DNA from: Corynebacterium canis
GTDB lineage: Bacteria > Actinomycetota > Actinomycetes > Mycobacteriales > Mycobacteriaceae
NCBI RefSeq assembly: GCF_030408595.1
Contig: NZ_CP047080.1
Span: forward strand, 1,509,247 to 1,573,246
DNA: 64,000 nt
Direction: 5' to 3'
This document shows positions 9,115 through 17,618 of this stretch, in pieces; within the stretch, counting starts at the first letter, position 1; each line of letters opens with the position of its first letter. The position numbers were made by a program, and so were the translations under genes. Below the pieces are notes generated by a model that saw only the letters and a list, made by a program, of their open reading frames with translations, did no database searches and had not been told where the DNA came from.

Positions 9115-9254
9115 GAGGTGTTGCTCGCTTTCACAACGACGGTTATTGCTCGAACACAACCTTATCCCAGCTAGGAGCCACTGGTCGCGGCGTGTGGCCA
9201 GGTCCTGGTTTATGGTTGGGGTTGGCCATACATCACATTAAAGGAGACGCACCG

Positions 9255-11537
9255 GTGGCGGGATTTGACTGGTTCTGGAAGGCTATGGGCGGTCAGCAGG
9301 GCCGTAACCAGAAGCGCAGTAAGGCGATTGTGCAGCGCGCCGACGAGTTGCGGCGTGATTTGTGGCAGCTTGACGACGCCGCGCTGGCAGCCCGCGTCAC
9401 CAACTCCACCGTCGCCGACGACCCCGCCTTGTTGTTGGCGTGTTTGAGCGTGGCGGCGCATCGCACGATCGGCATGGTGCCGTTCGATGTGCAGAATCAG
9501 GCGGTATTGCGCCTGCTGGAGGGCGATGTGGTGCATATGGCTACCGGCGAGGGCAAAACCCTGGTGGGCGCGATGGCGGCTACTGGGTTCGCCTTGTCCG
9601 GCAAGCGTGTGCATGTGATGACGGTGAATGATTACCTGGCGGACCGCGACGCCGAGTGGATGCGCCCCCTAGTGGAGTTTTTTGGCTTGTCCGTGGCGAG
9701 CGTCACGGAGAAATTGACGCCCGAGCAGCGTCGCGCGGCGTATCGCAGCGATGTGGTGTACGCCCCCGTAAGCGAAATCGGGTTCGATGTGCTGCGGGAC
9801 CAGCTGATTACGTCCCGCGATCAGGCGGTGCAGCACGGCGCCGATGTGGCGCTGGTGGATGAGGCGGATTCTGTCCTCGTCGATGAGGCGCTGGTGCCGC
9901 TGGTGCTGGCGGGCAATGAGCCGGGGCGCGCGCCGACCGGCAAGATCGTGAATGTGGTCAAGCGCCTGCGCCTAGGCGCGCATTACACCGTGGACGATGA
10001 TCGCCGCAATGTGTTTTTAACGGATGCGGGGGCGGCCGCCGTGGAGCGGGCGTTGGGGATCACCAGTTTGTATAACGATGAGCACGTGGGTTCGACCTTG
10101 GTGCAGGTCAATCTGGCGTTGCATGCGCAGGAATTGCTGGTGCGCGATGTGCACTACATTGTGCGCGATGGCAAGGTGGCGCTGATCGACGCCTCCCGCG
10201 GCCGCGTTGCGGATCTGCAGCGGTGGCCGGATGGTTTGCAGGCCGCGGTGGAGGCCAAGGAGGGGTTGGCGGTGTCCGAGGGCGGGCGCATCTTGGACAC
10301 GATGACGCTGCAGGCTTTGGTGGGGCGATATCCGATGGTGTGCGGCATGACCGGCACGGCCGTGGAGGCCACGGACCAGCTCCGCCAATTTTATGACCTG
10401 CGGGTTTCGGTGATCGATCGCCACAAGGAGCTGCAGCGTTTCGACGAAGCCGATCGCATCTACGCCACCGAGGCGGAGAAAAACGATGCGATTGTCGCCG
10501 AGATTATCGCCCTGAATTCCGTGCAGCGCCCCGTGCTGGTGGGCACGCACGACGTCGCGGAGTCCGAGGCCCTGGCGACCCGGCTGCGCGGCCACGGGAT
10601 CGAGGTGAGCGTGCTCAATGCCAAAAACGATGCCGAGGAGGCGCGCATTATCGCCGAGGCGGGCGATTTGGGCCGCGTGACGGTGTCTACCCAAATGGCC
10701 GGCCGTGGCACAGACATTCGACTCGGGGGCACGGACGAGGCGGACCGCGACGCCGTGGTGGAGCTCGGCGGCCTCGCCGTGATCGGCACCGCGCGGCATC
10801 GCACCTCCCGCTTGGATAATCAGCTGCGGGGCCGCGCCGGCCGCCAAGGGGACCCGGGCACGAGCGTGTTTTTCGTCTCATTGGAGGACGATGTGGTGGC
10901 CGTGGGCGGCGCGGGGGAATCCGTGACCGCGCACCCGGCGGGCGATGGCCGCATCGATTCCAAACGGGTGCAGGATTTCGTGGAGCATTGCCAACGCGTC
11001 ACCGAGGGGCAGCTATTGGAGATCCACGCGCAAACCTGGAAATACAACAAGCTGCTGGCGGACCAGCGGGTGATCATCGACGAACGGCGCGCGAACCTAC
11101 TCGACACGCCCCGTGCATGGGAGGAATTGTCGGCGCGGTCGCCGGAGCGCGCGGCGTCGATAAGCGAACTACCGCAGGAGGTATTGGAGCAGGCAGCGCG
11201 GGAAATCATGCTGTATCACCTGGACCGCGGCTGGAGCGAGCATTTGGCATTGCTCGACGATGTCCGCGAATCCATCCACCTGCGCGCCATCGCTAAGGAA
11301 ACCCCCATCGATGAATTCCACAGAATCGCCGTTGCGGAATTTAAGGAGCTTGCCCAGCGCGCGGTGACGGAAGCTGTGGACACCTTCAATACCGTGCGTA
11401 TCGACGCCGCGGGGGCACACCTCGCAGATGAAGGCCTCGCACGCCCGTCCGCGACGTGGACCTATATGGTGGGTGATAACCCGCTGGCGGGTGGGGGTAA
11501 ATCCGTTATTGGCTCGTTATCTGCAATGTTCAGGTAA
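9255..11537 (+). CDS. secA2: Accessory Sec translocase ATPase SecA2
   Basis: 760 residues from GTG 9255, preceded by AAAGGAG at 9240-9246; a longer upstream frame lacks a ribosome site. It shows the SecA DEAD motor: Walker A MATGEGKT near residue 95-102, Walker B VDEADSVLVDEA near 200, GMTGTAVEA (motif III), STQMAGRGTDIRLGG (motif V) and the arginine finger region QLRGRAGRQGDPG (motif VI). It is shorter than housekeeping SecA and lacks the Zn-binding Cys tail, as expected for SecA2. In mycobacteria and corynebacteria SecA2 works with the SecYEG channel on a subset of exported proteins. The neighbours downstream (odhI, ftsR, DUF151, resR-like) follow the conserved actinobacterial order. Confidence 0.95.
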   Translation: MAGFDWFWKAMGGQQGRNQKRSKAIVQRADELRRDLWQLDDAALAARVTNSTVADDPALLLACLSVAAHRTIGMVPFDVQNQAVLRLLEGDVVHMATGEGKTLVGAMAATGFALSGKRVHVMTVNDYLADRDAEWMRPLVEFFGLSVASVTEKLTPEQRRAAYRSDVVYAPVSEIGFDVLRDQLITSRDQAVQHGADVALVDEADSVLVDEALVPLVLAGNEPGRAPTGKIVNVVKRLRLGAHYTVDDDRRNVFLTDAGAAAVERALGITSLYNDEHVGSTLVQVNLALHAQELLVRDVHYIVRDGKVALIDASRGRVADLQRWPDGLQAAVEAKEGLAVSEGGRILDTMTLQALVGRYPMVCGMTGTAVEATDQLRQFYDLRVSVIDRHKELQRFDEADRIYATEAEKNDAIVAEIIALNSVQRPVLVGTHDVAESEALATRLRGHGIEVSVLNAKNDAEEARIIAEAGDLGRVTVSTQMAGRGTDIRLGGTDEADRDAVVELGGLAVIGTARHRTSRLDNQLRGRAGRQGDPGTSVFFVSLEDDVVAVGGAGESVTAHPAGDGRIDSKRVQDFVEHCQRVTEGQLLEIHAQTWKYNKLLADQRVIIDERRANLLDTPRAWEELSARSPERAASISELPQEVLEQAAREIMLYHLDRGWSEHLALLDDVRESIHLRAIAKETPIDEFHRIAVAEFKELAQRAVTEAVDTFNTVRIDAAGAHLADEGLARPSATWTYMVGDNPLAGGGKSVIGSLSAMFR

Positions 11538-11624
11538 CGTTGGGCACTCGTGGCGGTACCCAACCGCTATGATGAAAAGCATTGGAATTATATCCAGCGA
11601 ATATGTCGACCCGGAGGTTATACA

Positions 11625-12062
11625 ATGAGCGAGAATCACGGCATCCCTGAGCCGCAGGTAGAGACTACATCAGTCTTTCGTGCGGACCTGCTGAAGGAGA
11701 TGGAGTCCAATACTGGGCAAAATCCAGCAGTGCCCGTGGGTGCCGATCAACTACCTGTCGGTGCCGCACTCTTGCTAGTGAAGCGCGGTCCGAACGCGGG
11801 TTCTCGCTTCCTGTTGGACCGGCCCACCACCAGCGCCGGACGTCACCCCGAAGCGGACATCTTCCTCGATGATGTCACCGTGTCTCGCCGGCATGCGGAA
11901 TTCCGCATGAACCACGGCGAGTTCGAAGTGGTGGACGTTGGGAGTCTGAACGGCACCTACGTCAACCGCGAACCCAAGAACGCCGCGATCCTGAACACTG
12001 GTGATGAAGTCCAGATTGGCAAGTTCCGCCTGGTCTTTATCGCAGGGCCGAAAGCCCAATAA
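11625..12062 (+). CDS. odhI: FHA-domain 2-oxoglutarate dehydrogenase inhibitor OdhI (GarA)
   Basis: 145 residues; GGAGG at 11613-11617 fixes ATG 11625. The N-terminal ETTSVFRADLL element has Thr14 and Thr15, the residues that PknG and PknA/B-type kinases phosphorylate in OdhI/GarA. Residues about 48-120 are the FHA domain (SAGRHPEADIFLDDVTVSRR, then HAEFR and DVGSLNGTYVN, carrying the phosphothreonine-binding Arg, Ser and Asn). Unphosphorylated OdhI binds and inhibits the OdhA E1 subunit of 2-oxoglutarate dehydrogenase and so directs carbon to glutamate; phosphorylation closes it on itself. It lies 87 bp after secA2 and 42 bp before ftsR. Confidence 0.96.
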   Translation: MSENHGIPEPQVETTSVFRADLLKEMESNTGQNPAVPVGADQLPVGAALLLVKRGPNAGSRFLLDRPTTSAGRHPEADIFLDDVTVSRRHAEFRMNHGEFEVVDVGSLNGTYVNREPKNAAILNTGDEVQIGKFRLVFIAGPKAQ

Positions 12063-12104
12063 ACCCCCCGTTGCTGCCCGCCTCACACAGGAGTAACTCG
12101 AACC

Positions 12105-12833
12105 GTGACTGCACTCCGCAAAACTGCGGCCGTACAGGCTGTAAAAACCGTGAAGACCAAGTCCATTGGTGTGGTGCTAGAACAGCTGCGCGCAGAGTTT
12201 CCGGACGTTACCCATTCCAAGATTCGGTTTCTGGAAACGGAAGGTTTGATTGCTCCGCAACGTTCCTCGGCGGGGTATCGGCGGTTTACTGAGGAAGATA
12301 TTGAACGCCTCCGCTATATCCTGGTGACGCAGCGGGACGATTACCTGCCGCTGAAGGTGATCCGCGAGCAGTTGGAGGCGATGGATTCCGGGGCCGTGAC
12401 TTCGATAATGCGTGCGAATCGCGCGACGCCGATGATCAGCCCCGACAATTTCCGGGCGCCCGGGGACACGCGCTTCAGCATCGAAGACGTGGCCGCGCAG
12501 GCCGGGGTGGAAACTGAACGCGTTGAGCAATTGCTCAGAATCGGCCTGGTCAAGCCGGACGTGTCCGGGTACTTTACCGTCGACGATGTGCGGGTAGTGC
12601 AAACCGCCGTCGCATTATCCGAATTCGGATTCGACGAGCGGCATTTGAAATCGCTGCGCACGGCGGCGGGGCGGCAGGCCGGGCTGATCGGCCAGGTTGC
12701 CGCGCCCATCGCGCGCTCCCAGGGTGGGGATTCCCGGCAGCGCGCCGAGGAATTATCGCAGCAGATGACGGCGCTGGTGGTGTCATTACACGCTTCACTG
12801 GTCAAAAGCGCGTTGCGCGAGGAGTTGGGTTAG
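12105..12833 (+). CDS. ftsR: MerR-family cell division regulator FtsR
   Basis: 242 residues from GTG 12105 with AGGAG at 12089-12093. The N-terminal MerR-type winged helix starts near residue 20 (KSIGVVLEQLRAEFPDVTHS, then KIRFLETEGLIAPQRSSAGYR, RRFTEEDIERLRYI). A second helical domain (RFSIEDVAAQAGVETERVEQ) and a C-terminal coiled coil follow. The order odhI-ftsR-DUF151-MerR matches C. glutamicum, where FtsR activates ftsZ, and mycobacterial Rv1827-Rv1830. It therefore probably tunes FtsZ levels. The DUF151 gene begins 4 bp after the stop, indicating co-transcription. Confidence 0.92.
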   Translation: MTALRKTAAVQAVKTVKTKSIGVVLEQLRAEFPDVTHSKIRFLETEGLIAPQRSSAGYRRFTEEDIERLRYILVTQRDDYLPLKVIREQLEAMDSGAVTSIMRANRATPMISPDNFRAPGDTRFSIEDVAAQAGVETERVEQLLRIGLVKPDVSGYFTVDDVRVVQTAVALSEFGFDERHLKSLRTAAGRQAGLIGQVAAPIARSQGGDSRQRAEELSQQMTALVVSLHASLVKSALREELG

Positions 12834-12837
12834 CCTT

Positions 12838-13389
12838 ATGGCTTTTATTCCGGTTAAGTATCACGGTGTGCACACCCTTGGACCTGAGAATTTCTACTGC
12901 GCTTTATTGCTGTGGAAAGAAAAAAACCGAGTGATTCCGATTTGGATTTCCCAACGGGACGCTGAGCTTTTGGAGGCGCGGGATGCCGGGTATCAGACCC
13001 GGCGGCCGGGCACCCACGATCTGCTGGCGGAATCGTTGACGCGGTTAACCAATGGTGTGGCGCAGGTAAATATCGTCAGTTATTTCGAGGGCGTATTTAT
13101 TGCTTCGATCGTGACAAACGATGGTCAAGAATTGGATGCGCGGCCCGTGGATGCCCTCATTTTGGCGCAATTGCTGAACCTTCCCGTCGCGGTAGATGAG
13201 GAGGTAGCTGCGCAAACGGCGGTATTTTTGGTGGATTCTGATCTTCAGGACTACCTAGATATTGAACCTTCGGATATCTTTGACGATACTGAGTTATTGA
13301 AGGATGAAGATTTCGAGCAGTTCATGGAAAGCATGGGCGTTTTTGAGGAAGACCTGTTTTCTGAGGACGACGATTCGGACAAAGACTAA
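12838..13389 (+). CDS. Bifunctional nuclease family protein (DUF151)
   Basis: 183 residues. The DUF151 core covers residues 8-125 (RVIPIWISQRDAELLEARD, RPGTHDLLAESLTRL, SRPVDALILAQLLNLPV-like DARPVDALILAQLLNLPVAV). The C-terminal 45 residues are strongly acidic (DIFDDTELLKDEDFEQFM, EEDLFSEDDDSDKD). DUF151 proteins were called bifunctional nucleases after plant BBD proteins with RNase and DNase activity; bacterial activity is not well established. The gene is 4 bp after ftsR and about 100 bp before the second MerR gene, in the order conserved with mycobacterial Rv1829. A link to division or stress control follows from that context only. Confidence 0.88.
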   Translation: MAFIPVKYHGVHTLGPENFYCALLLWKEKNRVIPIWISQRDAELLEARDAGYQTRRPGTHDLLAESLTRLTNGVAQVNIVSYFEGVFIASIVTNDGQELDARPVDALILAQLLNLPVAVDEEVAAQTAVFLVDSDLQDYLDIEPSDIFDDTELLKDEDFEQFMESMGVFEEDLFSEDDDSDKD

Positions 13390-13491
13390 CCTTCCGGTGC
13401 AGGGGCCGTCTTTGGGCGTGTCGTTATTGGAATGCTATTCCAGTTCGTTTAATCTTGCTTTCAGGATTATCCAACGTCACAGGGAGTAGAG

Positions 13492-14031
13492 ATGTACGAC
13501 GAGCCCCGCGGCATCCAAGAGTCATTGTTTGACCTCGGACCCGACGAAGAAGTCGGCTACCGAGTGCCTACGGCATGCCAAGTCGCGGGGATAACGTACC
13601 GCCAATTGGATTATTGGGCGCGCACCAAACTCGTGGTGCCCTCCATCCGCACCGCCAAAGGGTCCGGATCGCAGCGGCTATACTCCTTCCGCGATATCTT
13701 GGTGCTGAAAATTGTGAAAGGCCTGCTGGATACGGGCATTTCTTTACAAAACATCCGGCTGGCGGTGGATAAACTGCGGGATCTCGGGGTGAATGATCTG
13801 GTGGAAATCACCCTCGTGTCGGACGGCACCACCGTGTACCACTGCCGTTCCAATGAAGAAGTGATTGATTTACTTGGCGGCGGCCAGGGCGTGTTCGGTA
13901 TCGCCGTCCCCGGCATTGTCAAAGAACTTACCGGAACCATTTCTTCCTTCCCCTCCGAACGCATCGCTGACGATTCGGATACCATGCGCGATGACCTCGC
14001 CGAACGGCGCCGCAACCGGCGGATTTCTTAG
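13492..14031 (+). CDS. MerR-family regulator, ResR/McdR-like (Rv1830 orthologue by context)
   Basis: 179 residues; AGGGAG lies about 9 bases before ATG 13492. A MerR winged-helix domain sits at residues 23-95 (GYRVPTACQVAGITYRQLDY, ARTKLVVPS, RLYSFRDILVLKIVKGLLDT). A C-terminal domain (SDGTTVYHCRSNEEVIDLL, GGGQGVFGIAV) and a basic tail follow. The order odhI-ftsR-DUF151-MerR equals Rv1827-Rv1830 in M. tuberculosis, where Rv1830 (ResR/McdR) controls growth and division through whiB2. The equivalent role here is inferred from synteny. It is the last gene before a 900-bp repeat-rich gap. Confidence 0.87.
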   Translation: MYDEPRGIQESLFDLGPDEEVGYRVPTACQVAGITYRQLDYWARTKLVVPSIRTAKGSGSQRLYSFRDILVLKIVKGLLDTGISLQNIRLAVDKLRDLGVNDLVEITLVSDGTTVYHCRSNEEVIDLLGGGQGVFGIAVPGIVKELTGTISSFPSERIADDSDTMRDDLAERRRNRRIS

Positions 14032-14280
14032 GCGCGTAGGTTGCGCTCCGCGCCGTCGACTCGTTGACCTGTCGGCCTATCCGAATGGCGGGCGAGTTTC
14101 AGGCGCTCTGCCAGCCGGCGTGGTGACCGTCGCAGTGTCAGTGAGTTCGCCGAAACCAAACAGGTGAATATCACACACTTAGCATCCCGCCGCTGCGCGG
14201 TACCGCAGATATGATTGGCCTCCAACTCGGCGGCACCGATGAAATTCTGCCGCGTTAGATCTGCCTGGTTCTCTGCCGCG

Positions 14281-14375
14281 TCAAATCTGCCTGAGGCAGA
14301 TTCGTCGCGGTCGCATTTCCCCAGGAAAACTGGGCCCAAAAATCAGGCAGATCCTGCGCGGCCAGGCAGATATAA
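14281..14375 (+). repeat. Direct repeat copy 1 (about 95 bp, 240-bp period)
   Basis: Positions 14281-14375 match 14521-14615 at an exact offset of 240 bp. The first 60 bases differ at only three places; divergence increases after about 14350 and the match is lost by about 14385. The unit includes the AGGCAGAT palindrome and a conserved TTCGTCGCGGTCGCATTTCC block. Confidence 0.8.
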
Positions 14376-14520
14376 CACGGCCGTTTCGCGTTCCTGGGAA
14401 AACACCACCACGCGACGACCGGCGTGTCGAATCTGCCTGAGCATGAAAAATCGTCGGCCGATTCTGGCCCAACTCGCTGCATCACCTAGTGGTGAGGATC
14501 TGCCTGCGATGCCTGCCGTG

Positions 14521-14615
14521 TCAGATGTGCCTGAGGCAGATTCGTCGCGGTCGCATTTCCCCAGGAAAACTCGGCCCAAAAATCAGGCAGATCCGGCGGA
14601 GCCAGGCAGATGTGA
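14521..14615 (+). repeat. Direct repeat copy 2 (about 95 bp, 240-bp period)
   Basis: This is the second copy of the 14281-14375 unit, 240 bp downstream. It is followed directly by two more single units (14603-14624, 14633-14654), so the island appears to have grown by local duplication of a dispersed repeat. Confidence 0.8.
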
Positions 14616-14948
14616 CATCGCCGGAGCGCAGTCAGGCAGATTTGACGTAGCCGGGGAAACGGAGGCGCGTAAACCACGGGCAGCTGCAGGGTGCTGCGGG
14701 CAGACGGAAGTAGCGGGGCAGGCGCGGCGCACAAAATGAGCCGAGGGTGCGCTGGGTTTCGGGCTTCACCGAACAGTGTTGAGCTTGACCGTGCCGGTTA
14801 CAGGGGTGTGATGGGCACGCAGCAACAAGGCGGATCGGCGACCACGCCAAGATAGCTGGGGTGCAGCGAACGATCGCCGTGAGTATTCGGCCGTGGGGAT
14901 TCGGCCGTTAAGGTTCGGCGTCAGGATTTGGTGTTTGGTTTCGGCCGT

Positions 14949-15923
14949 TTATGGTTTTGGTGGTTGTGTGGTGTTGGTTTCGGCGCGGTGGATGGCGCGG
15001 CGCAGGGTGGTGATCAGGTCGCGGGGTTGTTGCAGCAGCCCGTGGGTGATACGTAGTGGTTCCCAGCCGAGTTCGCGTAGCCGGATCAACACTTTGGCGT
15101 CGTAGTCACGTTGGCTGCGTTGAAGGTGGTGGGCACCGTCGTAGAACAAACCAACGCGAATATCGGGCCAGCCGGAATCAAGCACGGTCAGCAGGGGTGT
15201 GCCATCGTCTGCCAGCGCACCGGAATCGTAGATTGGGATTTGCACCTCCAGGTGTTGGCGAAGCTGCTCGGCAATCAACCGCAACACGGTTTCCGGAGGC
15301 GACTGCGCCCCGGTGCGGGACAGGTTCAGCAGTTTTTTCAATTGGCGGGCGCTGAAAATATTCCGCGCGATGTCACGCACCAGCTGAAAGTTTAGTGTGG
15401 TGCATGCGCGCAGCGCGTCGATGAGCTGGATGGCGCGGACTTCCCAGTTAGCAAGGTTGGGCACCTGGTAGACCCACCAGGAGTGGCGGTCGCGCTGCAG
15501 ATCAATTAGGCAATCCACCAACGCGTATTCGGGGGCGACGACCTGCATGCCGGGCAGTTCCTGGTCCGGGGTCCACACCCTGGTGCCTGGTCGCAGTCTG
15601 CGGCGGGTGGCGTCGAACACGCTGTGGCTGCGTTGGAAATTACTGGCCACATGCACGGTGATGTGGGCATCATCCACCCAATACTTCAGGCCGGCGTAGG
15701 CTGCGGCGGCCCAGCCGCCGATAATGACATTCGGGGTTTGGGTGAAATGGGCCCGGGCCCGCAGCATGATCGGGGCGGCAAACCCTAGGCGCTGCGGGTG
15801 ATATCGCGAACCCCACTCCACCTCCCGGCTCGCACGACAATACCCACGCGGCATCGCAAGCCGGCGAGTCACATTGATGAAAGAGGTATCAAGCAATTTG
15901 GTGCGACGCTGAAACAAACCCAT
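14949..15923 (-). CDS. DUF559-like putative nuclease-fold protein
   Basis: About 324 residues from ATG 15923 (MGLFQRRTKLL); the frame continues to 15953. No strong ribosome site is visible. The N-terminal 180 residues (PNVIIGGWAAAAYAGLKYWV, then YALVDCLIDLQRD) resemble the N-terminal part of actinobacterial AbiEi-like or DUF559 proteins. The C-terminal 110 residues carry the Vsr/DUF559 endonuclease-fold pattern: QSPPETVLRLI, then LDSGWPDIRVGLFYDGAHHL, then RDYDAKVLIRLRELGWEPLRI. Here ETVLR, the D of PDIRV and YDG supply acidic positions normally near the active site, although the typical EYDG is FYDG. Such proteins are common, often single-copy, and uncharacterised in actinobacteria. It borders the repeat island, on the opposite strand to the upstream gene block. 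Confidence 0.7.
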   Translation of the reverse strand: MGLFQRRTKLLDTSFINVTRRLAMPRGYCRASREVEWGSRYHPQRLGFAAPIMLRARAHFTQTPNVIIGGWAAAAYAGLKYWVDDAHITVHVASNFQRSHSVFDATRRRLRPGTRVWTPDQELPGMQVVAPEYALVDCLIDLQRDRHSWWVYQVPNLANWEVRAIQLIDALRACTTLNFQLVRDIARNIFSARQLKKLLNLSRTGAQSPPETVLRLIAEQLRQHLEVQIPIYDSGALADDGTPLLTVLDSGWPDIRVGLFYDGAHHLQRSQRDYDAKVLIRLRELGWEPLRITHGLLQQPRDLITTLRRAIHRAETNTTQPPKP

Positions 15924-16231
15924 AGCACCAGTGATAACCCCAAAACAGCACAAAACCTAGGGGTTTCCTAAACACACCCCACCAACCTGTGGATAACCCC
16001 AAACAATCCACAGACACACAGGGTGCCAGCAGCAATAAGGTGGCGCCCAGCAAGCCAAAAGGGTATAATGCCGTCCGCAGCAAATGAAACCACTCCCACC
16101 AGCTAAAACCCCCGAGTCCGCCGCAACCCCGCGCAACGCACGGAGAGTGGCCCACCAAGGCGAGTTCCGGTGGTTGTACACTACCGCTCAGCAGGCAAAA
16201 GCGGGGGCGGCGTTTCCCTCGCCGCGCCCCT

Positions 16232-17578
16232 TTACCCCGTCGCCCCAAAGATGGTGGCCAATGCCGCCTGCAATTCGGAGCTGGTGGAAACCACGGTGGC
16301 GGATCCGCCGTGGGTGGTGGCCCAATCGGCGATACCGGTGTCTACCGGCTGGCTGCCAATGTGGACGATTTCCAAGATGACATTGTCCAGGCCGCTGTAC
16401 GGCGTGGTCGGGTCCGCATCTTGGGTTCCGGTGGTGATCAGCACGAGCCGCACTGGGTTATTGGTCTCGCGCGCATGGTCACCGGCTTTTTTCATCGCTT
16501 CGTCGAGGGCTTCGCGGGTGCGGGGTGTGCCGCCGGTGCCGAATTTCCGCATGGCGTCCATGCTGGCGGTGCCGTCGTCGTTTTTGCTGAACTCCACGTT
16601 GCTGCGCCACGCGCGGTTTACGCCTTGCGTCAATGGCGAGGAGTAGTTCCACAGGGAAACATTTCCGCCATTGCGCCCCACGGCGTGGAGTAGGGGGTCG
16701 ATCGCGGCGACGGTTTCGTCGAAGTAGCTGCCGCCGCCCATATCGGTTTGCATATTGCTGGAGGTGTCCAGCAGCACGAGGGTATCGGTCCCGGTAGGCA
16801 GGTTCACCTGCACCTCAACATTGGCTTGTTTCGCCTGCGTCAGCAGTTCGTCGCTGGCGAGTTTCACGGTTTTCGCATCGGTAGATTTTATGAAGTTTGT
16901 GAAGTCATCGGCGGCGCGCGTCTGGTCTTCGGTGACCGATCCGGCGGGGTTGAGCGCCACCGCGTATATGGGCACGGCGATGGTGTCTTCCGGCTGGTAG
17001 AACTCCATCCCCTTCGGCGTCGTGGTAGAGGTCACCACTTGGTATGGCTGCCCGTGGATATTGCCCAGGAAGGCTGCGGCGAGTTTGCCTTCGAAGCTGG
17101 CGGGGGCGCCGATGCTGGCTTGTTCGCGGAGGGTTTCCCAGGTTCCGCTGGGTTTTTCGGAGCCGACTTTGTAGGCCACGCCCAGCGGGTCGGCTTGTGC
17201 TACCGGCCAGGTGGCGGAGGCGGCGGAGCGTTTCGCCGCTTCGAGGCTGCCTTGGACGTCCCCGGATAGGAACACCAGTGCGGCGTCTTTGATGTCTTGA
17301 ACGTGTTCGATTTTTACGCAGTGGTCTTTTACCACTGGTTTGCTTGCGGCGTAGTCGGTGACTAGTTGTTGGAGTACGGCGGTGGAGGCGCTTGAGACGG
17401 GGAGTTTGACGTCCCCTTCGATGCAGGAGCTGTCCGAGGCTTCGTGTTGTTGGTTTGCCTGGTCGCGTTTCATGAGCCACCAGACACCTCCAACGAGGAT
17501 TAGCGCAAGGACGATAACAGCGGCGAAAATGCTAGGGGCAATTGCGTAGTTTTTAAGTCCGTTTGAATGCCGAGCCAC
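16232..17578 (-). CDS. Membrane-anchored substrate-binding/VWA domain protein
   Basis: 448 residues from GTG 17578 with AGGAAG upstream. Residues 14-36 are one membrane span, predicting an extracytoplasmic body. Residues about 50-250 resemble a periplasmic-binding-type domain (VKLPVSSASTAVLQQLVTDY, DAALVFLSGDVQGSLEAAK, PIYAVALNPAG). From about 262 there is a von Willebrand A domain. The MIDAS start is LLDTSSNM at 270-277, where the usual DxSxS ends in Asn instead of Ser; GTGGTPRTREALDEAMKKAG gives the Thr and ITTGTQDAD the later Asp. SBP-VWA fusions are common in actinobacteria, with adhesion or envelope roles suspected. It is the last of a minus-strand series but 40 bp from the next gene, with its own ribosome site. 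Confidence 0.82.
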   Translation of the reverse strand: MARHSNGLKNYAIAPSIFAAVIVLALILVGGVWWLMKRDQANQQHEASDSSCIEGDVKLPVSSASTAVLQQLVTDYAASKPVVKDHCVKIEHVQDIKDAALVFLSGDVQGSLEAAKRSAASATWPVAQADPLGVAYKVGSEKPSGTWETLREQASIGAPASFEGKLAAAFLGNIHGQPYQVVTSTTTPKGMEFYQPEDTIAVPIYAVALNPAGSVTEDQTRAADDFTNFIKSTDAKTVKLASDELLTQAKQANVEVQVNLPTGTDTLVLLDTSSNMQTDMGGGSYFDETVAAIDPLLHAVGRNGGNVSLWNYSSPLTQGVNRAWRSNVEFSKNDDGTASMDAMRKFGTGGTPRTREALDEAMKKAGDHARETNNPVRLVLITTGTQDADPTTPYSGLDNVILEIVHIGSQPVDTGIADWATTHGGSATVVSTSSELQAALATIFGATG

Positions 17579-17618
17579 GAGTGTTCTTCCTAAGCGTTAA
17601 CTGACATGAGGCGTTGGT

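Larger units (their letters stand above)
14032..14948. repeat. Gene-poor island of palindromic AGGCAGAT repeats
   Basis: This 917-bp stretch holds no convincing gene. At least ten copies of AGGCAGAT or its complement occur between 14259 and 14641. They include the perfect 17-bp palindrome ATCTGCCTGAGGCAGAT at 14285-14301 and a near copy at 14525-14541. A longer unit, CAGGCAGAT followed by N-TGACA-NN-GCCGG, appears at 14603-14624 and 14633-14654, and inverted at 14419-14439. The same unit recurs at 44019-44039. Reading frames here merely translate the repeats (for example NQADP-type strings) and are probably not proteins. Confidence 0.75.

Noticed and set aside
14238..14660. CRISPR array
   Set aside because: Repeats are short, irregularly spaced, in both orientations and without unique spacers of equal length; no cas gene is near.
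14215..14739. A 174-aa plus-strand frame (and several antisense frames) through the repeat island
   Set aside because: Their sequences are translations of the AGGCAGAT repeats (duplicated ADSSRSHFPRKT strings). Composition is unlike a protein, there is no ribosome site, and overlapping frames in all directions are open because of the repeats.
15954..16231. Short frames between the DUF559-like and VWA genes
   Set aside because: They overlap in several frames, have no ribosome site or homology, and look like random open frames in GC-rich sequence.
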